DNA of 64,000 nt from Endothia cerciana (GCA_026119935.1 JALRMH010000066.1:62001-126000); one strand, 5' to 3'. Shown: positions 12,766 through 25,498, numbered from the stretch's first letter. Notes: generated by a model not told the origin, from the sequence alone. A program made the numbers and translations.

Positions 12766-15700
12766 ATGGCGCCGCGACCTACAGCGCAACATGACAACGA
12801 CGCGTCAATGCACGACGCCTCTGACGATGGGAGGAACGCAAACGATTCGATGGTATGTAATCTATGCTCAGCGGCACGAAATACGTCTGGTCCCCTGCCT
12901 GCCTCCCCCGTCGCGATTTAGCAAACCCACCGGCGCAAACCTAACTCTCGAGCAGGATGTTGATGAGACCCCGGACTACACCGATTCCGACACCAACCCA
13001 AACACGACAGCCAGTAGTGTGGCCGGCGACCTAGTTCCGGACGGTAGGAAGCGACGCTCAGAGGCTAACCAGCTGCGACGAAGCATATTTGGCAAGAAGC
13101 ATGACAGGCTGGGCGAGTCCAAGGTACGAGCTACCATTGCCCGTGTGGTGGAAGGAACCTTCAGGTGGGATTGACTCTGAATCTGACACGAATCGACAAA
13201 CAAATAGGAAGATGACTCTATCCGACGATTTCGCTACCTTCTCGGTCTCACGGACCTCTTCCGCCACTTCATCGAGACGAACCCGAACCCCAAGATCCGC
13301 GAGATCATGGAAGAGATAGACCGCCAGAACGCCGAGCAGGAAAAGTCAAAGAAGGACGCAAACCGTCAAGGTGGCGCTGCAGGCAGACACCGTCGGACCG
13401 AAGCAGAGGAAGACGCGGAGCTGCTGAAGGATGAGAAGCAGGGGGGTTCTGCTGAGACAGTCTTCCGCGAATCGCCGCCCTTCATCAAAGGCCAGATGAG
13501 AGACTACCAGGTTGCCGGTCTCAACTGGCTGATCTCGCTGCATGAGAATGGAATCTCAGGCATCCTGGCCGACGAAATGGGTCTTGGCAAGACCTTGCAG
13601 ACCATATCCTTTCTCGGCTACCTGCGACACATCATGGGCATCACCGGACCGCACCTCATCACAGTCCCCAAGTCTACTCTGGACAACTGGAAGCGAGAAT
13701 TCGCCAAGTGGACTCCCGAGGTCAACGTGCTGGTGCTTCAGGGTGCCAAGGAGGAGCGGGCAAAACTCATCCAGGACCGGCTCAAGGACGAGTCCTTCGA
13801 TGTTTGCATCACGAGTTACGAAATGATTCTCCGCGAGAAGTCACACTTGAAGCAATTCGCCTGGGAATACATCATAATCGATGAGGCCCACCGGATCAAG
13901 AATGAGGAGTCTTCTCTTGCCCAGGTCATCCGACTTTTCAATTCGCGCAACCGCCTGTTGATCACGGGTACCCCGCTTCAAAACAACCTTCACGAGCTGT
14001 GGGCGCTGCTCAACTTCCTACTCCCCGATGTCTTCGGCGACTCTGAAGCATTCGATCAGTGGTTCTCTGGCCAGGATCGCGACCAGGATACTGTCGTTCA
14101 ACAACTGCACCGTGTCCTGCGCCCATTCCTGTTGCGTCGTGTCAAGGCGGACGTCGAAAAGAGCCTCCTTCCGAAGAAAGAGGTCAATCTTTATGTCGGC
14201 ATGTCAGAGATGCAGGTCAAGTGGTATCAGAAGATACTGGAGAAGGATATTGATGCTGTCAATGGAGCTGGCGGCAAGAAGGAGTCGAAGACGCGCCTGT
14301 TGAACATTGTGATGCAGCTGCGAAAGTGCTGCAACCACCCTTACCTGTTTGAGGGAGCTGAACCTGGTCCTCCCTACACGACCGATGAGCATCTCGTCTT
14401 CAATGCCGGGAAGATGTTGGTCTTGGACAGGCTACTGAAGCGACTTGAAAGCCAGGGCAGCCGTGTCCTGATATTCTCACAAATGAGTCGTCTTCTGGAT
14501 ATCCTTGAGGATTACTGCGTCTTCAGACAGTACAAATATTGCCGAATTGACGGAAGCACCGCCCACGAGGACCGTATTGCTGCGATCGATGACTACAACA
14601 AGCCCGACTCCGAGAAGTTCATCTTCCTCCTTACAACGCGTGCCGGAGGTCTTGGTATCAATCTGACAACAGCCGACATCGTTGTTCTCTTCGATAGTGA
14701 CTGGAACCCTCAGGCTGACCTGCAGGCCATGGATCGCGCTCATCGCATCGGTCAGACCAAGCAGGTCGTTGTCTACAGGTTTGTGACGGATAATGCGATT
14801 GAAGAGAAAGTTCTCGAGCGTGCTGCACAGAAATTGCGTCTTGATCAGCTCGTCATCCAGCAGGGTCGTGCCCAGACTGCAGCCAAGGCTGCAGCGAACA
14901 AAGACGAGCTCTTGTCAATGATTCAGCATGGCGCCGAGAACGTCTTTCAGACGAAGGGTGCCACGGGTGTGGTCGCAGAAAAGGGTGCTGAGATGACGGA
15001 GGATGACATCGACGCCATCCTGGCAGCAGGTGAGAACCGAACCAAGGAACTCAACGCCAAGTACGAGAAACTCGGTCTCGACGATCTCCAGAAGTTCACT
15101 TCGGAATCAGCCTATGAATGGAACGGCAAGGATTTCACCAATACCAAGAAGGACATCGGCATCAACTGGATCAACCCTGCCAAGCGAGAGCGAAAAGAGC
15201 AGTTCTACTCGATAGACAAGTACTACAAGCAAGCCCTGCAGACCGGTGGCCGCACGGCCGACACCAAGCCCAAGGCTCCACGAGCTCCGCGACAGATTTC
15301 GATTCAGGACTACCAATTCTACCCAACGAGGTTGAAAGAACTTCAAGAACGGGAGACTGCATACTATCGGAAGGAGATAGGGTACAAAGTCCCTCTAGCA
15401 GATGGCGAAGAAGATACGCTGGACACTCGCAAAATGGACCAGGAACTCGAACAACATATCATCGACGAGGCCACGCCCTTGAACGAGGAGGAACAAGCAG
15501 AGAAGGAAGAGCTGGCCAACGAGGGCTTCGAGGCATGGAATCGCCGTGACTTCCAGCAATTCATCAACGGTTCCCACACCTACGGTCGAAGCAACTACGA
15601 GGGAATCGCTCTGCAATGCCAGAACAAAAATGCTGCTGAAATCAAGCAGTACGCAAAGGTGTTCTGGCAACGGTTCAAAGAGATTTCGGATTGGCAAAAG

Positions 15701-16343
15701 TTCATCAAACATATCGAGGACGGTGAAGAGAAGCTGAAGAAGATTGAGCACCAGCGCAAGACGCTACGGAAGAAGATGTCTCTGTACCGGGTGCCTCTGC
15801 AGCAATTGAAGATCAATTATTCTGTCAGCACTACCAACAAGAAGGTCTACAGCGAGGAGGAGGACAGGTTCCTGCTGGTGCAATTGGACAAGCACGGCCT
15901 GGACAAGGAGGGCATCTACGACATCATCCGCGACGAGATCCGGGAGAGCCCCTTGTTCCGCTTCGACTGGTTTTTCCTGAGCCGTACGGCGGATGAGCTC
16001 AAGCGAAGATGTACTACCCTGCTCACCACAATCGTCAAGGAGTTTGAAGACATCAAGCCGACTGCAAATGGGGTCAACGGCAAACAAAAACGCGAGCTGG
16101 AGGAAGAAGAAAATGACGACGATAGCGTGGTCGGAGCTCCAGTCAAGAAGAAGGCGAAGTCGTCGAACGGCGTGAAGGTTCGCTAATCGATTCCCTTCCT
16201 TGATAAGGCGGATACTAATAGTCGAACAGAATAAGGCCCTCGATAACGTCAAGTCCAAGGGCAGCTCAGCCACGCCTTCCCGCGCTTCAAGCGTGGCCTC
16301 TAATTCCACCTCCAAGGGAAAGGGTAAGGGCAAGAAAAAATAA
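12766..16343 (+). CDS. ISW: ISWI-type chromatin-remodelling ATPase
   Basis: Exons 12766-12852, 12956-13123, 13208-16177 and 16230-16343 give 1,111 aa in frame. Introns are GT-AG with CTAAC or TACTAAT branch sites; the last is 52 nt. The protein moves nucleosomes using ATP. A SNF2 ATPase core runs about residues 180-640: DEMGLGKT (Walker A, ~207), DEAH box (~310), GTPLQNN, and the helicase C-lobe ending RAHRIGQ. HAND (~690-790), SANT (~860-905) and SLIDE (~960-1035) follow. This order defines ISWI (yeast Isw1/Isw2, animal SMARCA5). The N-terminus is short and acidic, with an EANQLRRSIFGKK-type segment. If the last intron is ignored the frame stops at 16186; splicing it adds a lysine-rich tail ending GKKK. 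ISW1 and ISW2 cannot be told apart here. Confidence 0.97.
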
Positions 16344-17084
16344 GCTGTTGGACCAACGTTGCTCCTCCTCCTCTCCCATTCATTTCCCATTTGGGAGCAC
16401 AGGGTGAGATCAGAGACGGAGTCGGAGTCACTGTGCAGCGGGCTGCTTATCGTGGCTTTTTGTCTAAGAATGACCCCTCCGGTGCTTGCGGAGTTCACCG
16501 GAGTTTCGAGCTGGGGGGGGTTGTCTGTCACAATGCTGAAGGACAGAAGAAGTCACACATAGTATGAATAAGGAACGACCCAGGGGCGTCGGCTTTTGTT
16601 GAGCAAAGAGAGCTGTGGAAATCAAATATGTCTAGTTTGGGTTGATCAATCTCTGCTATTACGTAGAAGCAGCGCTCATAGACTTTACCAGAGGCAAGAG
16701 GAATGTGACTTAACGATCATGAATTTGCCCGTGTCCCCCTGAAAAGCCTGCCCCCTGGGAACTCTCAATTCCTTGTGGTCCATGACAGATCTCTCATGCC
16801 TCTCGCCCTCCCCCATGGTTATCGTGTGCTTCCGTCACACCTCTCACCCCCAAGGCCTGGTTTCGCGTCCTACAGGCCTCTTTTGGGTAAGCACGACAAG
16901 TCGTGTTTCAGGGTGGTGCTCATTAGATGACTTTGAATCAACTTCTGGTTCGTGATATCAAATCCTAACATTCGCAGTCCCATCCGTAATCCGCATAGTT
17001 TTTGCCGAGAACGCCTGATTCTATGCCCTCAGTACTCTTGACAGGAGATCTCTTCCTTTCCGCCCTTCGCGTCCACGATCGAGA
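16344..17084. other. Intergenic, convergent 3' ends
   Basis: This 0.74 kb lies between the ends of the ISWI (+) and eIF3i (-) genes. Both 3' UTRs should be here. I see no further gene or repeat. Confidence 0.6.
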
Positions 17085-18299
17085 TCACGACTGCTTGTTG
17101 AGCTGTTCCCTCTCGGCCTCGTACAGGAAGTCGAAGTAAGCCTTGTCAAAGTGGTGCACGCGCACGTAACCGTCCTCACCTCCAGATGCGTAGCCCTTGC
17201 CGGTGGGATCTGCTGCGACGGTGTTCTGGAAGCAGGTGTAAGCAAGAGGGCAGAGTGTAAAAAGGCGCCAATGCATAGGAGACTTACCAGGGGACCGAAG
17301 TGTCCACGGACACGCCCAACCTCCTCCTCGAAGATCTTGTGGTAGAATCTCGCCTCGAACTTACCCTGCCTCGTAGACGTGGTGGTGACATCCATGGCAG
17401 CCTGACCACCGCCGAGGATGACAAAGTCCTTCTTGGGGGTGATGGCGGCGCTGTTCAGGGGCGTGTCTGCCGGGTAGGTCTTGAGCACCTCGAGGTCGCG
17501 CGCGCTGATCAGCTTGGCCGTCTTGTCCTTGCTCGCGGTGATCAGATACGTCCTGTCCGGGTTCCACTGCAGGTCCGTGACCTGGCAGCCAAGCTCGTGC
17601 ACGGGGATGTTGTAGATGAGGTCGCCGTTCTTGCCGTCGTACTGGCTAACGGAGCCGTCCTCGTGGCCGGCGATGATGTACTTGGATAGGTAGCTCCAGC
17701 CGGCGACGGTGGCCTTGCTCTCGTCACAGACAATGGTCAAGACCTTCTCTGGGTTCTGCTCGGCGGCCGGGTCGCAGTTGACGTCGAGAACGACGATGGT
17801 GCCCAGGTGGCCCATGCGCTTCTCGGTGACGCCCAGCAGCTTGGTGCCGTCCTCGGAGAACTCGACGCGCTTGACGGCGGTGGGGAAGTCCCAAGTCATC
17901 AGGCACTTGCCGGTCTGGACCTCCCAAAGCTTGATGGTGTTATCGGCGGAGCCCGAGGCGATGACGGTGGAGGTGGGGTCCACATCGACAGTCCAGATGG
18001 CACCCTGGTGGCCGTGGTAGGTGCCCATGCGCTCGCCGTTGTGGGAGAACCAGGCGCAGATGTGTTGGTCCTTTGCAGTGGAGAAGATGATGTCGCCATC
18101 GCGGTTGTATCTGTGAGAGAGAGAGAGAGCAGCAGGATATGTCAGCAGGACATCTCGGGGGCCGTGATATTGGCCATGAAGATGAAGTTGGGGGGTTCTC
18201 TGGCGCGTCGCGACCCGAGAGTGTATGGCTGGTGGTGGAGGAGGCGTACTTGATTTGCGTGATGGCACGTTCGTGGCCCGCAAGGAGAATGGGCCTCAT
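17085..18299 (-). CDS. TIF34: Translation initiation factor eIF3 subunit i
   Basis: Three exons (18250-18299, 17288-18110, 17085-17225) give 337 aa, the usual size for eIF3i. The start MRPILLAGHERAITQIKY is characteristic. The protein is a seven-bladed WD40 propeller. Repeats such as GHQGAIWTVDVDP, then SGSADNTIKLWEV, and later SKDKTAKLISARDLEVLKTY are visible. Near the end FYHKIFEEEVGRVRGHFGPL is typical for the family, followed by a last WD segment (SGGEDGYVRVHHFD). It is a core scaffold subunit of eIF3, binding eIF3b and eIF3g at the 43S pre-initiation complex in the cytoplasm. Intron 1 begins right after the first 50 coding bases; its acceptor side holds a CT repeat (seen as GA on the plus strand, 18115-18127). 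Confidence 0.97.
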
Positions 18300-19141
18300 G
18301 TTGGCTGGATTTTGGCGGACTCAGTCTCTTATGGGGTCGTGGGAGAACTCGAAAAGAGGGGGGTTCGTCGAGGGTGGTGGCCGTCGTTGCAATTTATCAC
18401 GGATCGGTTTGTCGCCTTTTTGGTGTGGGAAGGTCGCTCGGTCAGAAGTTGGGAACGGGACAAAGCTGATAGTGGGGCATTGTGTGCGGTTTGGATTTCA
18501 TTTTGGCTTGCCTGGCCCGCCTGACCTGCCTGCCTACCTTACGCCACCGCCTTCTCTCTTCAGACCGTGACCCTAACCCAGCCCTGAACACCCAGCGGCG
18601 ATGTTGTGACGCATACTTGGCTCGACCTATACGAGCGCCTGCATCTAGATGCTACATACAAGGCATGGCAGGGAGCACGGCTTCAGAACTCGACAGAGAG
18701 GGGATATTCATCTCGTAATTATCAGTCATCGAAATAGCGCTTTGGGTGCTCAATTGGCCGGCCACTCCTCTCGGGGAATTGGACAGAGGACCTTGTTGAC
18801 CATGGCTTGACGTTGTGGCCCTCCTCTCTCCGGTTTCTTGTTTCGTTTCAAATAACATCAATCTGATATATCATAGGTTCAGTGGCCCTCATGTTCGTCG
18901 TCTGGAAGAGCCCTGTACTCTTGATCTGCCCTCTGGAATCATTCCAGCCCGCTCTGCCAGTCTGACGCCTTTGGGACGCTGGGGACCTGGTCGAGTCGTA
19001 CTAAAAACCTTCTTCAGGCGCTATCTACAGCGTTTGAGTCACCGTCTAATTTGGATGAGTCGTTGAAGGATTGCCAACCGCTGATCATCCATCTTCATCC
19101 GTCCTCCGTCACCCATACACGACAAAGGGAAAGATACAGTC
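18300..19141. other. Divergent promoter of TIF34 and C1-THF synthase
   Basis: This 0.84 kb separates the starts of the eIF3i (-) and C1-tetrahydrofolate synthase (+) genes, so it holds both promoters. No coding sequence or clear motif was recognised. Confidence 0.6.
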
Positions 19142-22100
19142 ATGGCTTCTTGCTCATCCGCCAGGCAGCACCTGACATTGCTGCAGCTGCATATACGCCG
19201 TCGGATCTCCAGGTCACCGCCACCAGTCAGTGCCCGTGCTTTTAGCGATGGCCCTTTGTCGAGAGGACCTGAGCCTGGGCTTGGGCCTGGGCCTGGGCCT
19301 GGGCCTGCGCGCGTCAGGGGCGGCAATCAACGGGGCCAACATACCCAAAAGACCATTTCTGCAAATCTAGCCGCCCGGGCCCGAGCCCCGCGATTCTGCC
19401 ACTCTCGACCTCCTACTCGTGCTCCTGCTCCTGCTCCTGCGCCGATTCGGAGATTTACGGCTCATAATTTGTCTCGTCCCGGTGCCGGTCCCTTGTCACT
19501 GCCTCCTCTCACAAGGAAGAGGATCCTCGCCTCACAACTTCCCCTTCTTGGCTCACAATCTGTATTCGGCAAGCCTCGGTTTTCAACGTCGAGACCAGCT
19601 ATGGGCGCCGTCAAGATCGATGGCACTGCCATCGCCAAGAGGATCCGTGAGAGCCTCCACGCAGAGATTCAGGCCAAGAAGCAGGTCAACCCAAGATTCA
19701 TCCCATCTCTGAAGATCATTCAAGGTGTGTTGATCCAGCCGCTGTGAAGCAGTTCGATTCCGGTCCATGATGGCGCGGACTGCTGACAATCTTGGTTCGT
19801 AAAAAGTGGGTGACCGCAGTGATTCCTGTGAGTACTGCTCCGCTACCCGGTGGCCTCGACGTTTTCTTCCGCACATGACTGACCACCCGCAGCCACATAT
19901 GTTCGCATGAAGCTCAAGGCTGCGTCCGAGGTGAGCAAGTACCGATGTCGCGACGAGGATGACGTTGACGTCTGAACGATCGGAAAAATAGGCCGGCATC
20001 CTTTGCGAGTTGATCCACCTCTCCGCCGAGGTCACCGAGGCAGAACTGCTTCAGCAGATCTACAAGTTGAACAACGACCACTCTGTTCATGGAATCCTAG
20101 TTCAGCTGCCACTCCCTCAGCACATATCTGAGTACAACATCACATCGGCGGTTCATTCCGAGAAGGATGTCGATGGCTTCGGAACTGACAACATTGGTGA
20201 GCTTGCTAAGCGAGGCGGCCACCCACTCTTCACCCCTTGCACGCCACAGGGCGTCATGGTGCTCCTGAAGGAGGCCGGCGTTGACCTGAAAGGCAAAAAT
20301 GCCGTAGTCATCGGTCGGAGTGATATCGTGGGATCTCCTGTCAGCAGTCTGCTCAGGAACGCGGATGCCACCGTCACGGTATGCCATTCAAAGACTGAGA
20401 ATCTGGAAGCCCACGTCAAGCGAGCGGATGTCGTCGTCACTGCTATCGGTCAGCCTGCCTTTATCAAGGGCTCATGGCTGAAGCCTGGCGCCATTGTCAT
20501 CGATGTCGGGACCAACTACATCCCTGATGACACCAAGAAGTCTGGCCAGCGCCTTGTGGGGGACGTCGAATACGAGACTGCTGCCGAGGTTGCTTCTTAC
20601 ATCACACCGGTTCCCGGCGGTGTAGGCCCTATGACCGTGGCCATGCTGCTACAGAATGTTGTCAACTCCACCACACAATACTTCGAGAAGCAGAAGAGCA
20701 GAAAGGTCCTGCCTCTGCCGTTGAAGCTGCAAGATCCAGTTCCCTCAGACATTGCGGTGTCAAGAGCGCAGGTCCCCAAGCAGATCACTCGTGTTGCTGA
20801 AGAGATTGGCATCGCTTCGGGAGAGTTGGAACCCTATGGGGCATACAAGGCCAAGGTCGACCTATCCCTGCTCAAGCGTCTGGATCACCGCCAGAATGGA
20901 AAGTACGTTGTTGTTACAGGCATCACACCCACTCCGCTCGGCGAGGGCAAGTCGACAACGACTATGGGTCTGGCTCAAGCTCTCGGCGCGCACGTTGGAA
21001 GAATAACATTCGCCAACGTGCGGCAACCCAGCCAGGGTCCTACCTTTGGCATCAAGGGTGGCGCCGCTGGTGGTGGTTACAGTCAGGTCATTCCTATGGA
21101 TGAGTTCAATATGCATCTTACGGGGGACATCCACGCCATCACCGCCGCGAACAACCTCCTGGCCGCTGCCATTGAGACCCGCATGTTCCATGAAAACACG
21201 CAGAAGGACGGCCCCTTGTATAGACGTCTCGTGCCAGCCAAGAATGGCAAGCGGCAATTCGCGCCCGTCATGTTCCGCCGCTTGAAGAAGCTCGGCATTG
21301 ACAAGACCAACCCTGATGACTTGACCGAGGACGAGGTTCATAGGTTCGCGAGATTGGACATCGACCCCGAGACGATCACCTGGCGTAGGGTCCTCGATGT
21401 CAACGACCGTCACCTGCGAGGTATCACTGTTGGCACAGCCCCAACCGAGAAGGGCCACATTCGGGAGACCGGATTTGACATCTCTGTGGCTAGCGAGTGC
21501 ATGGCCATCTTGGCTCTGAGCACAAGCTTGCAGGACATGAGGGAGAGGCTAGGCCGCATGGTGGTTGCAACATCCAGAAATGGCGACCCGGTGACATGCG
21601 ACGATATCGGCGCCGGTGGTGCTCTGACTGCTCTGATGAAAGATGCTATCAAACCCAACCTGATGCAGTCTCTCGAGGGTACACCAGTGTTCGTACATGC
21701 TGGCCCGTTCGCCAACATCAGCATTGGAAACAGCTCGATTCTCGCCGATAAGATGGCTCTGAAGCTCGCCGGCACTGAACCTGATGAGGACCACGAGACT
21801 AAGGCTGGCTTCGTCATCACCGAAGCCGGCTTCGACTTCACAATGGGCGGCGAGCGTTTCTTTAACATCAAGTGCCGGACATCTGGTCTCGTGCCTGATG
21901 TCGTTGTGGTGGTTGCCACTGTCCGTGCCCTGAAAGTCCACGGTGGCGGCCCACCAATCTCCCCGGGTGCTCCCCTTCCGCAAGTCTACAAGGAGGAAAA
22001 TGTCGAGGTTCTGCGAAAGGGTTGCGTCAACCTCAAGAAACACATTCAGAACGCGCGCGCGTACGGAGTGCCGGTTGTGGTCGCCATCAACAAATTCTCG

Positions 22101-22689
22101 ACTGACTCAGACGCCGAGATCGCTATCATCCGCGAGGAGTCCATTGCTGCGGGTGCCGAGGACGCCATCCTTTCGAACCACTGGGCTGAGGGCGGAAAGG
22201 GCGCTGTCAAGCTGGCTGAAGGCATTATCGCCGCAAGCCAGCAGCCAAAGGATGGCTTCAAGCTGCTCTACGGGCTCGATGGGACCGTACAGGAGCGCAT
22301 TGAGGCTATCGCCAAGAAGATGTACGGCGCCGATGCAGTGGAGTTCAGCGAGCTCGCGCAGAAGAAGGTCGACACGTACACCAAGCAAGGCTTTGGAAAC
22401 TTGCCCATCTGTGTGGCGAAGACGCAGTACTCGTTGTCGCATGACCCCGAGTTGAAGGGTGCGCCCACGGGCTTCACTGTACCAATCCGTGATGTCAGGA
22501 TGGCTGCTGGTGCTGGGTACCTGTGAGTCCTCTCATCTTCAATGTTTGGTGGGTCTAAATAGTTTGCTGACTTCAGGAAGGTATGCACTTGCTGCTGACA
22601 TACAGACCATCCCGGGTCTGCCCACTGCCCCCGGCTATCTTAACGTGGACGTCGACGCTGAGACAGGCGAGATTGACGGTCTGTTCTAG
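19142..22689 (+). CDS. MIS1/ADE3: C1-tetrahydrofolate synthase, possibly dual-targeted
   Basis: Exons 19142-19724, 19807-19827, 19893-19930, 19992-22522 and 22581-22689 give 1,093 aa. An internal ATG at 19601 gives 940 aa, the cytosolic length. The trifunctional enzyme interconverts formyl-, methenyl- and methylene-THF (dehydrogenase/cyclohydrolase) and makes 10-formyl-THF from formate and ATP. From the internal Met, the dehydrogenase/cyclohydrolase fills residues 1-300, with the YVRMK catalytic motif on the 38-nt exon 3, then QLPLPQHI and PVPGGVGPMT. Formyl-THF synthetase fills ~320-940, with the ATP loop TPLGEGKSTTT. The 153-residue leader is Arg/Ser-rich with GP and PA repeats and ends RFSTSRPA just before the internal Met, like a mitochondrial presequence. 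Whether both starts are used is inference. The end IPGLPTAPGYLNVD is typical. Confidence 0.95.
19272..19440 (+). repeat. GGGCCT and GCTCCT repeats in the leader
   Basis: Within the proposed leader of the C1-THF synthase, about five GGGCCT units (19272-19307) encode alternating Gly-Pro, and four GCTCCT units (19419-19440) encode Ala-Pro. They keep the frame open, so they could either be part of a spacer peptide or create a falsely open 5' UTR. Confidence 0.85.
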
Positions 22690-24532
22690 ATTTCTGGTAC
22701 GTCTAGATGACGAAATTGTGTGTGCTCACTTAAGTCACACGCGGTGTGGCCTCCACATCACACAACAGCACGTCACTCAACGTGACGACTCATCAAAGGC
22801 GTTTGGTTATGGGCATGGTATTCAACAAGGACAACGAGTTAGACGAAGAAGCATTTGCGGTGTGTCTTTCAACAATTAGATGGCGCTGTTAGGAAACTTA
22901 CGAGATGTGACGGATGTACTTAACGTGACATACATACAAACCCCGGTGGAAAGACTTCGATGATACCTCAACGGCTTGGCTTCTTCCGCTACATGATACA
23001 AAAGACTGTTCAACCTGGCAAATTGCTCATGCCTCCGGGCTAGCCCGAAATCGTGTTACATGATGTCAAGCTTGAACTTTACAGACAGAGCAATCAGCAT
23101 TTCAAAGCTTTGTCTACTGCCTAGGTAGCCTAGTTGTGGGAGGTCTTCAATAAGAGGTAATCCTATAGCAGATTTTCCGGAGTACGTTCTCTCATTGGGT
23201 ATCATTTCATACGAGGGTGTGAAACAATGCATGACGGAGGTCATCACGATATTCTAGTATCCGATTCAACCTGTGTGGGCCTTGAGGGCGATGTCTCTTC
23301 TTGAATCCGCCAAGTCCCGAAGTCAGCTCCCGACATGGTCGACATCCGACGCAGACACCCAAGGGGACCGCGACTCCTTATGAAGGGAGTACAACGAGAT
23401 ATGAGATACTGCCTTCACTGACTTTAGGAACTGAGCCGAATCGATACTCGAGGTTCCGAGGCCCGAAGAGTGAAGGATGCAGCGCCACCGGTTCAATGTC
23501 ACACTGTAGATCCGATCTGATGGACCAGGGTGGCGGCAACGCGCACTACAGCGCCAACAGAACACGGAAGCCCCTGTGTATAAGAGGGCTATGAAGACAG
23601 AGGCAGGCATCCTCAATGAGGACGGCCACCCGGAGCCTTGCGCCGTTCGTCCTAAGCTTTGCCTCTGACGATCGGGACTGTAGCGACCAGAAATAACTTT
23701 AGACCGCATCAACAGAGAAGCCTACGGGAACTATGATCCGAGCGAGAAGTCGAGCCAGAGGATATCTGAGAAGCCCCTGAAATATCGTCGGACGATGCTA
23801 TAGATGCCCATCCTCTACCTCGCCCTCCTCATTGTGCCATAGGTGACGGACTGCGCTTTTGGCGCATCGTTCTTCCACCGGCTTCACCAAGATCACTACC
23901 AATACAGAAAGCCAAGAACGAGTATCATTACTGTGAGGCGAGTAAGGCGCCGAGGGGCGCGACGTCTAGGAGGGTAAGACTAGGGAGTGAGCATCCTTAC
24001 TGCAGGATGAGGTAAGCAGTCAGGCTGCTCAGAGCACAGCGCGAGGATTACCGTTAGATTAGAGGAGTAAGGGCCCGACAAGAGCCCAAAAGGAATAATT
24101 AACCGTCGTCGTCATGCCACTTCATCTGATCAAACCCCGAGCAACAGATTAGTCGGAGTTCAATTGACGACCTTCGGAGAGAAATGATGACCGGCTGACG
24201 CCGATCGAATTTGAAGACCATGGGAAAGCATTGAGGATTGAGTCATTTGACACAGGAAACGATGGCAAGGTCGAGAGCTGCACAGCTGGCTAGGTGCCTT
24301 GAGCCTCATGAAGTTGTCGTAGATTCTAAGCGCACGGACCGCCTGCAATATGCCGGCCCGTCACCAGGTGGCAGACAAGCTAGCCAATCAGATAGCACCC
24401 ACCAAGCAAATTCCACCTCGCGAACTTTTCGTTTGACCCGCCCTGTTTTTGATCTCTTGCAACTAACCACTACCAGCAACTCTCTCCCCCCATCGACTCC
24501 CAGGTTCTCGACATCGCGAGTCAACAGCTAAG
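22690..24532. other. Intergenic between C1-THF synthase and RPL18
   Basis: This 1.8 kb stretch shows only short mixed open frames. The final ~130 bp before the RPL18 start is strongly pyrimidine-rich, as is common for ribosomal-protein leaders. No RNA gene or repeat was seen. Confidence 0.55.
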
Positions 24533-25498
24533 ATGGGTACGTGAGGGCTCTTGTCCTAATCAGCCTTTGTATGCAAGTGGATGATTGTTTTCGAACGATC
24601 GTCTGCGAACATGGGACGCTGCCAGCCTTCTGCTCTGCTCCTCCATTGTGAGGGCGGCGAGCAGAAGCTGGACTGAGAGAACGGGGGCTCGACCGTCGAA
24701 AGACGTCCTTCCTCCCTTCTCGAGTGCTGCCAATCTCTTCTGAGCATACTTGTAGCAAAAGGCTGACGAGGAAACTCTTGTCTGTTTGCAGGTATCGATC
24801 TCGACCGCCACCACGTGCGCAGCACCCACCGCAAGGCCCCCAAGAGCGACAATGCTTACCTCAAGCTCTTGGTGAAGCTCTACCGCTTCTTGGCCCGTAA
24901 GTCTTCAAATCTCCGTCAACCCGCCATCTTTTTCAAAGTCCCAGGAATGGCATTGTATTGACCTTCGCTCTCTATTTGCTAGGCCGCACCGACTCCGCCT
25001 TCAACAAAGTTGTCCTGCGCCGCCTGTTTATGTCCCGCATGAACCGCCCTCCTGTCTCCCTGTCCCGCATCAACTCCAACATCAGCAAGGATGAGAAGCG
25101 CACCGTCGTCATTGTCGGCACTGTCACCGACGACAACCGCCTGCTCGAGGTTCCCAAGGTGAACATCGCTGCGCTGCGCTTCACTGCCACTGCCCGCGCC
25201 CGTATTCTGGCTGCTGGTGGCACTGCTCAGACCCTCGATCAGCTCGCCCTCGAGAAGCCCACTGGTGCCAACACTCTTCTGCTGCGCGGCCCCAAGAACG
25301 CCCGTGAGGCCGTCAAGCACTTCGGCATGGGTCCTCACAAGCACAAGGTACATTTCCACAAGCCATACTGGGGGATAGAAAAACATGTTACAGGGCGGAC
25401 AGATCTAACAATCTCTATAGAAGCCTCACGTCCTCTCCAAGGGCCGCAAGTTCGAGCGTGCCCGTGGTCGCAGACGATCTCGTGGTTTCAAGGTCTAA
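24533..25498 (+). CDS. RPL18: 60S ribosomal protein L18 (eL18)
   Basis: Exons 24533-24536, 24792-24896, 24983-25347 and 25421-25498 give 183 aa, the normal length. The first exon carries only the ATG plus one base, a layout common in fungal ribosomal-protein genes. The protein starts MGIDLDRHHVRS and ends RGRRRSRGFKV, both diagnostic of eL18; the middle contains FNKVVLRRLFMSRMNRPPVS and LEVPKVNIAALRFT. It is a structural component of the large cytosolic subunit. The 255-bp first intron is long for this window and contains a strong hairpin (annotated separately). Strong constitutive expression is expected. Confidence 0.98.
24622..24671 (+). other. Hairpin inside RPL18 intron 1
   Basis: The arms 24622-24635 and 24659-24671 are complementary over 13 pairs with one bulged C. 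A further CCTC/GAGG stem closes on a six-base CATTGT loop. The element lies near the middle of the first RPL18 intron on the sense strand. In budding yeast, as I recall, an intronic stem in RPL18A is cut by the RNase III enzyme Rnt1. A related role here is only an inference, and the loop is not the AGNN type yeast Rnt1 prefers. Confidence 0.6.

Noticed and set aside
17021..18283. Single 420-codon frame covering eIF3i
   Set aside because: It reads through two introns. The spliced model ending at 17085 gives the conserved N- and C-termini, whereas the long frame does not.
24575..24680. C/D-box snoRNA in RPL18 intron 1
   Set aside because: A GGATGA and several CTGA words exist, but the C box is imperfect and no terminal stem brings the boxes together.
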